From assembly GCF_030866825.1 (NCBI RefSeq), contig NZ_CP133020.1, forward strand, positions 4,092,001-4,156,000: DNA of 64,000 bases, in the 5' to 3' direction. The position numbers and the translations under genes were made by a program. Source of the stretch: Rathayibacter sp. SW19. Lineage in GTDB: Bacteria > Actinomycetota > Actinomycetes > Actinomycetales > Microbacteriaceae. Below the pieces are notes generated by a model. The model saw only the letters and a list, made by a program, of their open reading frames with translations, ran no database searches and was not told the origin of the DNA. Shown here piece after piece: positions 43,185-50,867 of this stretch (positions are counted from its first letter, which is position 1; every line of letters begins with the position of its first letter).

Positions 43185-43319
43185 GCGTTCCCCTTCTGGA
43201 AGATCACGATAGCAACGCGAGCAGATGCTGCCGCCCTCTAGCGCGGGCGCGGCCCCGTTCGTATATTGAATCTGATGACCGTTCGGTCATCGTCACACGA
43301 TGGGGGCAGGTGAATCGAG

Positions 43320-43502
43320 ATGGCAGGCACGTTCGATCTCTTCAAAGACAAGGGTGGTCACTGGCGCTTCAACTTGAAGGCGAGCAACGGTCAGATCATT
43401 GCGAGCAGCGAGAGCTACAACTCGAAGGCGAGTGCTCTCAATGGTGTCGAGTCGGTGCGTAAGAACGCCGCGGAGGCCAAGCTCGTCGAACGCGAAGAGT
43501 AG
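43320..43502 (+). CDS. DUF1508 (YegP-like) small protein
   Basis: A complete protein of 60 residues. It consists of one DUF1508 unit: FDLFKDKGGHWRFNLKASNG followed by IIASSESYNSKASALNGVES, the typical beta-strand pair with 'GQIIASSEgY'. Two-unit homologues (YegP) exist; this has only one. The function of the family is unknown. It has its own AGGTG ribosome site before ATG 43320 and about 135 bp of upstream spacer. Confidence 0.87.
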   Translation: MAGTFDLFKDKGGHWRFNLKASNGQIIASSESYNSKASALNGVESVRKNAAEAKLVEREE

Positions 43503-43533
43503 CGCAGCGCTGCGCACGGCTGCTCGACGAAAC

Positions 43534-43854
43534 CTATTCGGCGAGCAGCCGTGCAATGCGGTGGTCGACCGCAAGACGAGAACCCACAACGGATTGAATG
43601 TAGGCGGCAACCTTCAGATGCTCCGGATGCGTCGCGTAGCGACCGAGAGCATCCTCATCATCGAAATCCGCCGTGAGTACGACGTCTGCGTTGTCGCCGG
43701 GCTTCAGCACATTGATTCCAACCTCGAGAGAGCGGATCTCCGGCACCAACGGCGGCAGCGTGTGCAGCAGCCGACTGATCTCGGCGGCTTGCTCCGCCCG
43801 GGCGGCGAGGTCGCCTGCCGCCAGCTTCCAGACAACGATGTGACGGATGGTCAT
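43534..43854 (-). CDS. Dabb-family (stress-responsive A/B barrel) protein
   Basis: A protein of 106 residues. The start MTIRHIVVWKLAAGD, SLEVGINVLKPGDNADVVLT and DALGRYATHPEHLKVAAYIQ match the Dabb dimeric alpha/beta-barrel family, with a conserved His near the N-terminus (IRHIVVWKL). Members occur widely and usually lack an assigned role; some are cyclases or stress proteins. It overlaps the glutaredoxin-like gene by 4 bp (ATGA), so the two are co-translated. Confidence 0.82.
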   Translation of the reverse strand: MTIRHIVVWKLAAGDLAARAEQAAEISRLLHTLPPLVPEIRSLEVGINVLKPGDNADVVLTADFDDEDALGRYATHPEHLKVAAYIQSVVGSRLAVDHRIARLLAE

Positions 43855-44126
43855 CGAGCCTCCCTCAGTGCAGTCGTGAGGGCAGACCTCAGGCGGGCTG
43901 GATCAACACGCCAATAGGTGTGCACGGTGCCATCGATCAGAAGTACGGGAATCTCTTCCGCGTAGCGCTGTGCTAAAGCGGGGTCGTCGAGAATCGAGAG
44001 TTCCGTGAGCCGGTGGCTGACGGCATCCGGTTCGAATTCGTCGAGGACGCGCACAACGATGTCGCGGGCGTCATCGCAGAGATGACAACCGGGCTTACCG
44101 ATGAGGGTCAATTGAACCGAGGTCAC
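43851..44126 (-). CDS. Glutaredoxin-like (DUF836) protein
   Basis: A thioredoxin-fold protein of 91 residues. TLIGKPGCHLCDDARDIVVR carries the CHLC redox pair; EEIPVLLIDGTVHTYWRVDP holds the cis-Pro. This is the DUF836/'glutaredoxin family' small redoxin common in actinobacteria, thought to be a general thiol reductant. The start is an ATG at 44126. Its stop overlaps the start of the Dabb gene. There is no signal peptide, so it acts in the cytosol. Confidence 0.87.
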   Translation of the reverse strand: MTSVQLTLIGKPGCHLCDDARDIVVRVLDEFEPDAVSHRLTELSILDDPALAQRYAEEIPVLLIDGTVHTYWRVDPARLRSALTTALREAR

Positions 44127-44196
44127 CTCACCAGCCTACGACCGGCGCGACGACTACAGCGCCTCACGAAACACGCGCCACGAAACGCTTCACAGC

Positions 44197-44229
44197 AAAA
44201 AGCGCCGAGACCGCTGCGGCCTCGACGCT
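44197..44229 (-). terminator. Rho-independent terminator after the bS22 gene
   Basis: On the minus strand AGCGTCGAGGCC and GGTCTCGGCGCT pair over 12 positions (two G-T wobbles) around a GCAGC-type loop and are followed by TTTTT. It lies 25 bp after the stop codon of the bS22 gene, in the correct orientation. Confidence 0.75.
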
Positions 44230-44254
44230 CCGAAAGAAGCTAGCTGCGCTCGCG

Positions 44255-44353
44255 CTACTTCTTGTTGCGACGCTGGTGGCGTGTCTTACGAAGAAGCTTG
44301 CGGTGCTTCTTCTTCGCCATACGCTTGCGGCGCTTCTTGATAACGGAACCCAC
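44255..44353 (-). CDS. Small ribosomal subunit protein bS22 (AURKAIP1/COX24 domain)
   Basis: A 32-residue, extremely basic protein: MGSVIKKRRKRMAKKKHRKL followed by LRKTRHQRRNKK. This matches the short AURKAIP1/COX24-domain protein (bS22) that lies in the decoding region of the actinobacterial 30S subunit. GTG at 44353 has GAGG 5 bp upstream, which fixes the start; a longer reading extends upstream without support. A rho-independent terminator follows. It is monocistronic, as usual. Confidence 0.9.
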   Translation of the reverse strand: MGSVIKKRRKRMAKKKHRKLLRKTRHQRRNKK

Positions 44354-44461
44354 GGACACCTCACAAAGTTCAAGGGCATGCCGAGCAATATGCTGACGGC
44401 ACCGAGGGCCAAGTCTAGCGCACCCGCGTGCTGGCATAGAAAACGCGGGCTGCCGAGTCTG

Positions 44462-44542
44462 TTGGTTGAGTAGCGCAGCGTGTCGAGACCAAGAGCCCCC
44501 GTCGGTGGTCTCGATACGCTCGTAACTCGCTACTCGACCAAC
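44462..44542. repeat. Palindromic repeat pair between bS22 and ArsR genes
   Basis: GTTGAGTAGCGCAGCGTGTCGAGACC-type half (44465-44490) and GGTCTCGATACGCTCG...CTACTCGACC (44507-44539) face each other and can pair into one long hairpin. Same dispersed family as at 22828 and 40265. Confidence 0.85.
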
Positions 44543-44556
44543 GAAGAGCCCCTTGC

Positions 44557-44985
44557 CTAGTGGGTGCGGCGCTTCTTTCCGGTCACCAGCAGCGCTGCAC
44601 TGGTGACTCGATGGCTCGTGTCCGCGATCACCTTACCCACCGAACTCGCGAACTCCCGCGTTTCGTCGGCCAGCCCCGCCCCGAAGACTTCCTCGCCTGG
44701 CTCGAAACCTACGCTGAGGAACGGGAACAGCCAATCCTCGATCGCCTCGAGGGGCTCCGGGTCGAGGCGGTAGTAGCGATGCTGTCCCTCTTCGCGCACG
44801 AGCACGAGACCCGAATCCCGCAGCACCTTCAAGTGCTTCGACACCGTGGGCTGGCTCAGTTCGAGGGCCGAAACGATCTCTGACACGCTGATTTCGCCGC
44901 CGCTCGGAGCGAGCGACGCGTCAAGCACGACCCGCAGAATGTCGCGCCTCGTCGCGTCCGCAACGATGTCAAAGATGTCTGCCAT
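44557..44985 (-). CDS. ArsR-family winged-helix regulator
   Basis: A protein of 142 residues. It starts ADIFDIVADATRRDILRVVL and has the recognition helix in SEIVSALELSQPTVSKHLKV, then LRDSGLVLVREEGQHRYYRL, the wing. No Cys-rich metal site is seen in the recognition region, so it probably senses something other than arsenite or cadmium. The C-terminal extension (about residues 88-142) is longer than in minimal ArsR proteins and ends in KKRRTH. It has no obvious target next to it: the next genes are the divergent trkH and a repeat. Confidence 0.87.
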   Translation of the reverse strand: MADIFDIVADATRRDILRVVLDASLAPSGGEISVSEIVSALELSQPTVSKHLKVLRDSGLVLVREEGQHRYYRLDPEPLEAIEDWLFPFLSVGFEPGEEVFGAGLADETREFASSVGKVIADTSHRVTSAALLVTGKKRRTH

Positions 44986-45077
44986 TCCTCAAGGGTAGTC
45001 ACTCGCCCGTCCGAGTACCATGACAACGCGGCGTGCGGGGGATATGCTCGCGAGGAATCAAGCGATAGGGGGCACCG

Positions 45078-46520
45078 ATGCGCGCTACGCCGGGCCCGCT
45101 GCTCGTACCGACCACCTGGTGGGGTCGTGTGCGAGAAGGCGTCAACCTCTTCGCCGGCCGTAGCCCCTCGCGCTTCGCGATTGTCGTCTTCACCGGACTC
45201 ATTCTGGTATTCACCCTGCTGTTCTCGATGCCGATCGCGACCGTGACCCGCAGCACGACACCGCTGGCGGATGCGCTGTTCACCGCGGTGTCTGTCATCT
45301 GTGTCACCGGCCTGTCGACGGTGGACATGGCCGCGCATTGGTCCGGCTTCGGCCACGTGCTCGTCTATGTCGGCGTGCAGATCGGCGCTGTCGGCGTGCT
45401 CACGCTCGCATCGATTCTCGGAATGTTCATCTCGCGCCGGCTCGGGCTGCGCGCCAAGTTGATCGCCGCGAGTGACAGCAACCCGTCCCGAGTGCACAGT
45501 GGACCGGTTGCGGAGGGGCAGGCCGTCAGGCTCGGGGAAATCGGCAATCTCCTTGTGACCGTCGCACTCAGCGTCGTCGTGATCGAGGCAGCGGTCGCGC
45601 TTGTGCTTTTCCCGCGGATTCTGGCGCACGGCTTTCCGCTCGGCGAAGGCATTCTCAACAGCTTCTACTACTCGGCTATGGCGTTCACGAACACCGGATT
45701 TGCACCGAACGCCGAAGGGCTCGCGCCGTTTGCGACCGATTATGTTTTTCTCGGCGCTCTGATGGTGGGGGTGTTCTGCGGCGCGATCGGTTTTCCGGTG
45801 ATCTACGCGATCACGCGGAACCTGCGGCGCCGGCGCGGGAATCGTCGCTGGTCTGTGCACGTGAAGCTCACTGTGGTCACGTTTGCGATCCTGTTCCTGG
45901 TCGGCGCGGTGATGTACTACGCGCTCGAGCAGAACAATCCGAAGACGTTCGGCGGCCTCAGCCCGGGCGACGCCGTCTTCCAGTCGTTCTTCCTATCCGC
46001 GATGACCCGGTCGGCCGGCTTCGCGACGATCGACATGAGCCAGATGCATGGCTCGAGTCTGCTCATCACTGACATGCTGATGTTCATCGGCGGCGGCTCC
46101 GCCTCCACCGCGGGCGGCATCAAAGTCACAACGCTCGCCGTGCTCTTCCTGGCGGCGTTCGCCGAGGCGCGCGGTGTCGAGCCGATGGAGGCGTTCCGGC
46201 GACGCATCCCGGTCGACGTGCTGCGGGTCGCGGTCAGCGTCGTGCTCTGGGGAGCATCGATCGTGGCAGTCTCCAGCATCCTGGTTGTGCACCTCACGAA
46301 TGCGCCGCTCGACGACGTACTTTTCGACGTCATCAGTGCGTTCGCAACCTGCGGGCTGACGACAGGGGTGACCGAGCACGCCCCCGATGCGGCTGTGTAT
46401 GTGCTGGCCGCCACAATGTTCCTCGGGCGCGTTGGTACAGTGACACTCGCCGCAGCGCTCGCGCAGCAGCATCGAAGGCAGCTATACCAATACCCGGAAG
46501 AGAGGCCGATCGTTGGTTGA
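45078..46520 (+). CDS. TrkH/KtrB-family potassium uptake membrane protein
   Basis: An integral membrane protein of 480 residues with four M1-P-M2 repeats. Selectivity filters include SVICVTGLSTVDMAAHWSGF, MAFTNTGFAPNAEG, SAMTRSAGFATIDMSQM and ISAFATCGLTTGVTE. The key filter Gly residues are present. GGGSASTAGGIKVTTLAVLF is the TrkH-specific segment. It imports K+ and is gated by a cytosolic RCK protein encoded directly downstream (overlap of 8 bp). About 90 bp upstream separate it from the divergent ArsR gene. Confidence 0.92.
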   Translation: MRATPGPLLVPTTWWGRVREGVNLFAGRSPSRFAIVVFTGLILVFTLLFSMPIATVTRSTTPLADALFTAVSVICVTGLSTVDMAAHWSGFGHVLVYVGVQIGAVGVLTLASILGMFISRRLGLRAKLIAASDSNPSRVHSGPVAEGQAVRLGEIGNLLVTVALSVVVIEAAVALVLFPRILAHGFPLGEGILNSFYYSAMAFTNTGFAPNAEGLAPFATDYVFLGALMVGVFCGAIGFPVIYAITRNLRRRRGNRRWSVHVKLTVVTFAILFLVGAVMYYALEQNNPKTFGGLSPGDAVFQSFFLSAMTRSAGFATIDMSQMHGSSLLITDMLMFIGGGSASTAGGIKVTTLAVLFLAAFAEARGVEPMEAFRRRIPVDVLRVAVSVVLWGASIVAVSSILVVHLTNAPLDDVLFDVISAFATCGLTTGVTEHAPDAAVYVLAATMFLGRVGTVTLAAALAQQHRRQLYQYPEERPIVG

Positions 46521-47199
46521 TCGCAGCAGTGTTGATCGTATGCGGCACGACGCCCCCGTTCTTGTCATCGGCCTCGGCCGATTCGGCGCGGGCACGGCCG
46601 GCAAGCTGGCTCGCCTCGACCGAGAGGTGCTCGCGGTCGACGCCGATGCGCTGCTCGTGCAGAAGTGGGCAGACCGGGTCACGCACACCGTTCAAGCGGA
46701 TGCGCGCTCAATCGACGCACTGCGGCAGATCGGCGGGAAAGACTTCTCGGTCGCCGTCGTCGCCGTTGGTTCATCGATCGAGGCCAGCGTGCTGATCACG
46801 GCGAATCTGGTCGACCTGAAGATCCCGCAGATCTGGGCGAAGGCGATCTCGCAATCGCACGGCAAGATCCTCGAGCGGATCGGCGCCAATCATGTGATCT
46901 ACCCCGAAGCGGAGGCCGGGGAGCGCGTCGCCCACCTCGTCTCTGGCCGCATGCTCGACTTCATCGAATTCGACGACGACTTCGCACTCGTCAAGATGTA
47001 CCCGCCGAAGGCGATCCGCGGCCGCACACTGCTGCAGACTGGGGTGCGCAGCAAGTTCCGCATCACGGTCGTCGGAGTGAAATCGCCAGGTAAGCCGTTC
47101 ACCTACGCCGCTCCAGACACGGTGGTTTCCGACCATGACCTTGTCATCGTCTCCGGCACTGAGGGTGACATCGAGCGCTTTGCTGCGCTCGATGACTGA
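46513..47199 (+). CDS. TrkA/KtrA-family RCK regulator of potassium uptake
   Basis: A protein of 228 residues. The RCK-N Rossmann domain begins APVLVIGLGRFGAGTAGKLA with a following acidic LAVDADALLVQ, binding NAD(H) or ATP; the RCK-C domain follows from about residue 145 (FIEFDDDFALVKMYPPKAIR). TTG at 46513 overlaps the trkH stop by 8 bp and has GAAGAGAGG 7 bp upstream; ATG at 46540 is the alternative. It forms the gating ring for the adjacent TrkH-type channel, so the two genes are a functional unit. Confidence 0.9.
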   Translation: MVDRSSVDRMRHDAPVLVIGLGRFGAGTAGKLARLDREVLAVDADALLVQKWADRVTHTVQADARSIDALRQIGGKDFSVAVVAVGSSIEASVLITANLVDLKIPQIWAKAISQSHGKILERIGANHVIYPEAEAGERVAHLVSGRMLDFIEFDDDFALVKMYPPKAIRGRTLLQTGVRSKFRITVVGVKSPGKPFTYAAPDTVVSDHDLVIVSGTEGDIERFAALDD

Positions 47200-47309
47200 A
47201 CGCTCGCCCTGCAAGCGCGCGCCCGCCCACGCGCCGGGCACCCGACGTGCGCCACATTCGGTCGCTTGCGCCAGTTGAAGTGGCGCACCGTGCGCGAAGT
47301 GGCGCGACG

Positions 47310-48161
47310 TCAGGTGCCGGCTGCGAGTTCTCGCGCTCTGGCCAACGCCGCATCAGTCGCACGGTCGAATAGGGCTTTGAGGTTGGCCGATTCAAGTACG
47401 GCCACGGCACGCTCGGTCGTGCCTTTCGGGCTTGTCACTTGGATGCGCAGTTCGCGCGGCGTCTGCTCGGAGTGCGCGAGCAGCTCGGATGCTCCAAGGA
47501 AGGTTCCATTGACCAGCTGCGCCGCTTGCTGCGGGCTGAAGCCCTTGTCGATCGCTGCGGCAGTGAACTGCTCAATCAGATAGAAGACGTAGGCAGGGCC
47601 GGAGCCGGAGATCGTGCTGAGGGCATCCAGTTGGCGTTCCGGTACTTCGACTACTTCGCCGACGGTCTCGAACAGGGTGCGTGCGAGCGCCAGTTCGGCC
47701 GCGCCCGACCGGGTGCCCGCGCTGATGCCGGTCACGGCGCGCCCGACGATCGCCGGCGTATTCGGCATCGAGCGCACCACCGCGACGGATGCCGGCAGCA
47801 CCGCCTCGAACGTCGCCACCGTCACGCCTGCTGCAACGCTGATCACGAGCGCGCCAGGCGCGAGCGCATCCGCGATCTCGGTGAGCAGGTCGGGCACCAT
47901 CGCCGGCTTGACAGCGACGAGCACGATACCGGCCCCATCGACGGCACGCCGGTTGGTCTGCGCATCCTCGTCGGTCGCGTAGGCGGTCACACCCGGCACG
48001 TCCGCAAGTTCAGCGGCTTTCTCCACGCTTCGATTCGTGACACGGATGCCGCCCTCGACCAGGACGCCCGGCTTCAGCAAGCCGCTCAAAATGGCCCTGC
48101 CCATCGATCCCGCCCCGAGGATCGCAATAGCCGGCAGGTTCGTTGTAGCCTCAACACTCAT
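47310..48161 (-). CDS. proC: Pyrroline-5-carboxylate reductase
   Basis: A protein of 283 residues, the last enzyme of proline synthesis. The dinucleotide motif is AIAILGAGSMGRAILSGLLK; the active-site region is VVRSMPNTPAIVGRAVTGIS and the C-terminal signature is LDALSTISGSGPAYVFYLIE, followed by ALIDKGF-like AAIDKGFSPQQAAQLVNGTF. The start is ATG 48161. It is convergent with trkA (110-bp gap holding short GC-rich GCGCCA repeats) and divergent from the alpha-galactosidase gene. Confidence 0.92.
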   Translation of the reverse strand: MSVEATTNLPAIAILGAGSMGRAILSGLLKPGVLVEGGIRVTNRSVEKAAELADVPGVTAYATDEDAQTNRRAVDGAGIVLVAVKPAMVPDLLTEIADALAPGALVISVAAGVTVATFEAVLPASVAVVRSMPNTPAIVGRAVTGISAGTRSGAAELALARTLFETVGEVVEVPERQLDALSTISGSGPAYVFYLIEQFTAAAIDKGFSPQQAAQLVNGTFLGASELLAHSEQTPRELRIQVTSPKGTTERAVAVLESANLKALFDRATDAALARARELAAGT

Positions 48162-48269
48162 GCGATCAGCCTATTCACCGAGGTCGCCTGCTCCACACAC
48201 CCCAGAAGATGCCCGCCCGATGCGCATGCAATACGTTTGTGCAGACAGCATCGAGATCCTGGAGTGACA

Positions 48270-50609
48270 ATGCCTACGCTTGACCCGTCTGCGTCGAACC
48301 CATCCGTGTTCACCGTCGAATCGCCGGATACGATCGTGCATCTGCGGGCTGCGGGAGTCAGCGTGCTCGTCGATCTGCGTGGCGGGCTCCTGCCCGCGAT
48401 CACCCACTGGAGTGCCGACCTCGGGCAATTGACCGCCCTGGACGCACTCGCCCTCACGCTGGGCAATGTGCCTCCGCAGGTGAACAACGTCGTCGACGAA
48501 CCGATCCGGCTGGCGCTGCTGCCCGAGCAACGTACCGGTTGGGCCGGCCGGCCGGGCCTGTCCGGCAGCCGAGCAGGCGGTGCGTGGTCACCCTGGTTCC
48601 GCACCTCAAAGCTCGCGATCCAGGCCCAGGGCGCGAGCTCGGCCCAGGGCGCGAGCGCAGGGGACTCCACGACCGTGACTGGCGCGACGGAACAGGACGC
48701 CACGGGGCCAGCCGGCATCCACAACGACGGCGCCCCGGGTTCCACGTTGATCAGCGTCGACGGCGGCGCCCGGATCAGCATCGAGGCGGTCGACCCGGTC
48801 GCGCAATTGCACCTGCTGCTCGAAATCGAACTTGCCCCCTCCGGGCTGCTCCGCACGCGCGCCACACTCAGGAATGACGGCGACGACTATCAACTGGATG
48901 AACTCTCCCTCGCGCTGCCGCTCCCACCGCGAGCGCGGGACATCCTCGATTTCGCCGGCAGGTGGAGCAAGGAACGCGCGCCGCAGCGCCGCGAACTCAC
49001 GGTCGGCACGCACCTGCGCGAGGGTCGCCACGGGCGCACCGGGGCGGATGCCGCAACCGTACTCACCGTCGGAACCCCCGGTTTCGGCTTTGCGGCCGGC
49101 GAAGTCTGGGGGCTCCACGTCGGCTTCAGCGGCAACCACCGGCACTACGCGGAGCGGCTGAGCACCGGCCACCAGGTGCTGGGCGGTAGCGAGCTGCTCT
49201 TGCCCGGCGAGGTGCGTCTTGGCGCGGGCGAAAGCTACACCGGCCCGTGGTTGTACGGCTCATACGGCGTAGGGCTCGACGAGCAGGCGCGACGGTTTCA
49301 CCGCTATTTGCGGGCGAGGCCGCAGCATCCGCATTCGCCTCGTCCGGTGACCCTCAACGTCTGGGAGGCGGTCTACTTCGATCACAACCTCACACGACTG
49401 ACCGCGCTGGCCGACCGCGCGGCACAGCTCGGAGTCGAGCGCTTCGTGCTCGATGACGGATGGTTCCGCCACCGCCGCAACGATCATGCCGGCCTCGGCG
49501 ACTGGTACGTCGACGAGACGGTGTGGCCGAATGGCCTCAGCCCGCTGGTCGATCACGTTCGCTCACTCGGCATGCAGTTCGGGCTGTGGTTCGAACCGGA
49601 GATGGTGAACCTCGACTCGGATCTGGCGCGCGCGCATCCGGACTGGGTGATGCAGACCGGCGGCCGAATCCCGGTGCCGTCGCGTCACCAGCAGGTGCTC
49701 AATCTCGGCATTCCGGATGCGTTCGCCTACGTTCTCGAGCGGATGACGGCGATCCTTGCCGAATACGACATCCCGTACATCAAGTGGGACCACAATCGCG
49801 ACCTCGTGGATGCGGGCACGACCCCGGGCGGCGAGCCGGGCGTGCACGCGCAGACCCTTGCCACCTATCGGCTGATGGACGAGCTGAAGCGCCGCTTCCC
49901 CGCACTGGAGATCGAATCGTGCTCGTCGGGCGGCGCGAGGGTCGATCTCGGCGTGCTCGAACGCACCGACCGGGTGTGGGTGAGCGACTGCATCGACCCG
50001 CTCGAACGGCAGCAGATGAACCGCTGGACCGCGCAATTGCTGCCGGCCGAACTGCTCGGCTCGCACGTCGCATCCGGTCGTTCGCACACCACCGGGCGGG
50101 TTCACGACCTGAGCTTCCGCGCGGGCACCGCGCTGTTCGGCCATTTCGGAATCGAGTGGGATCTGACCCGCGCCACTGATGCCGAATTCGCCCAGCTCGG
50201 CGAGTGGATCGCGTTGTACAAGACGCAGCGATCGCTGTTGCACTCCGGGGATCTCGTGCGGATGGACGAGAGCGACCCGGCACTGTGGATCAGCGGCGTG
50301 GTGTCGCATGATCGCTCGCACGCACTGTTTTCGCTGGCGTACCTCGCGCTGCCTGTCGTGCTGCCGCTCGGCCGGTTCACCCTGCGAGAGCTAGACCCGG
50401 ATCGCCGCTACCGCGTGCGCCCGCTGACGATCGGCTGGGCCTCGAACGGCGGCCGACCGCACGGCTATCCCGTGCCGGCCTGGTTCGGTACGGCGGATGC
50501 GCCCGAGGGAACGGTGCTGTCGGGCCGCGCGTTGGCCTCCGCGGGTTTGCAGGCGCCGGCATCGTATCCGGAGCAGGTGTGGTTGCTGGAGGTGGCAGCG
50601 GTCGACTGA
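48270..50609 (+). CDS. Alpha-galactosidase, glycoside hydrolase family 36
   Basis: A 779-residue retaining glycosidase. The N-terminal beta-sandwich is followed by a (beta/alpha)8 barrel with ERFVLDDGWFRHRRNDHAGL, GLWFEPEMVNLDSDLARAHP and the nucleophile Asp507 in PYIKWDHNRDLVD. The acid/base Asp573 is in VWVSDCIDPLERQQ, with HVASGRSHTTGRVHDLSFRA after it. ATG 48270 has GGAG 5 bp upstream; a much longer upstream open frame is only the shadow of proC. Residues about 118-158 are an Ala/Gly/Ser/Thr-rich insertion (IQAQGASSAQGASAGDSTTV) absent from typical family members. No signal peptide, so it acts in the cytosol on imported alpha-galactosides. Confidence 0.9.
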   Translation: MPTLDPSASNPSVFTVESPDTIVHLRAAGVSVLVDLRGGLLPAITHWSADLGQLTALDALALTLGNVPPQVNNVVDEPIRLALLPEQRTGWAGRPGLSGSRAGGAWSPWFRTSKLAIQAQGASSAQGASAGDSTTVTGATEQDATGPAGIHNDGAPGSTLISVDGGARISIEAVDPVAQLHLLLEIELAPSGLLRTRATLRNDGDDYQLDELSLALPLPPRARDILDFAGRWSKERAPQRRELTVGTHLREGRHGRTGADAATVLTVGTPGFGFAAGEVWGLHVGFSGNHRHYAERLSTGHQVLGGSELLLPGEVRLGAGESYTGPWLYGSYGVGLDEQARRFHRYLRARPQHPHSPRPVTLNVWEAVYFDHNLTRLTALADRAAQLGVERFVLDDGWFRHRRNDHAGLGDWYVDETVWPNGLSPLVDHVRSLGMQFGLWFEPEMVNLDSDLARAHPDWVMQTGGRIPVPSRHQQVLNLGIPDAFAYVLERMTAILAEYDIPYIKWDHNRDLVDAGTTPGGEPGVHAQTLATYRLMDELKRRFPALEIESCSSGGARVDLGVLERTDRVWVSDCIDPLERQQMNRWTAQLLPAELLGSHVASGRSHTTGRVHDLSFRAGTALFGHFGIEWDLTRATDAEFAQLGEWIALYKTQRSLLHSGDLVRMDESDPALWISGVVSHDRSHALFSLAYLALPVVLPLGRFTLRELDPDRRYRVRPLTIGWASNGGRPHGYPVPAWFGTADAPEGTVLSGRALASAGLQAPASYPEQVWLLEVAAVD

Positions 50610-50646
50610 CTGGTGGTCGACGGGCACCGGTCGAGTGGTGAACGCG

Positions 50647-50740
50647 GGTCTCGATACGCGTACTCGCTGCGCTCGTGCGCTACTCGACCAACGGGGGGCC
50701 GGTGGTCGAGTAGTCAGCGCTAGCGAGCGTATCGAGACCC
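50647..50740. repeat. Palindromic repeat pair after the alpha-galactosidase gene
   Basis: GGTCTCGATACGCGTACTCG...GCGCTACTCGACC (50647-50690) and GGTCGAGTAGTCAGCGC...TATCGAGACC (50704-50739) face each other around an ACGGGGGGCCGG linker and can form a long hairpin. Same family as at 40265 and 44462. They probably end transcription of the GH36 gene. Confidence 0.85.
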
Positions 50741-50867
50741 CGGCGAGCACGACGCAGACGCGCCGAATAACGCACACTGGTCCGGATGACACACACTCGG
50801 GAAGTTGCTTCTGATCTGCGCATTCATGCCCTGCTCAATGTCGGTGGTGCCTGGTTGACTTACGGGT

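Noticed and set aside
44255..44437. A 60-residue version of the small basic protein at this place
   Set aside because: The extra 28 N-terminal residues have no ribosome site; GTG 44353 with GAGG at 5 bp gives the known 32-residue bS22 protein.
47439..48269. Upstream extension of the alpha-galactosidase frame to over 1000 codons
   Set aside because: The extension lies antisense to proC and has no GH36-like sequence. The ATG at 48270 with a GGAG ribosome site is the natural start.
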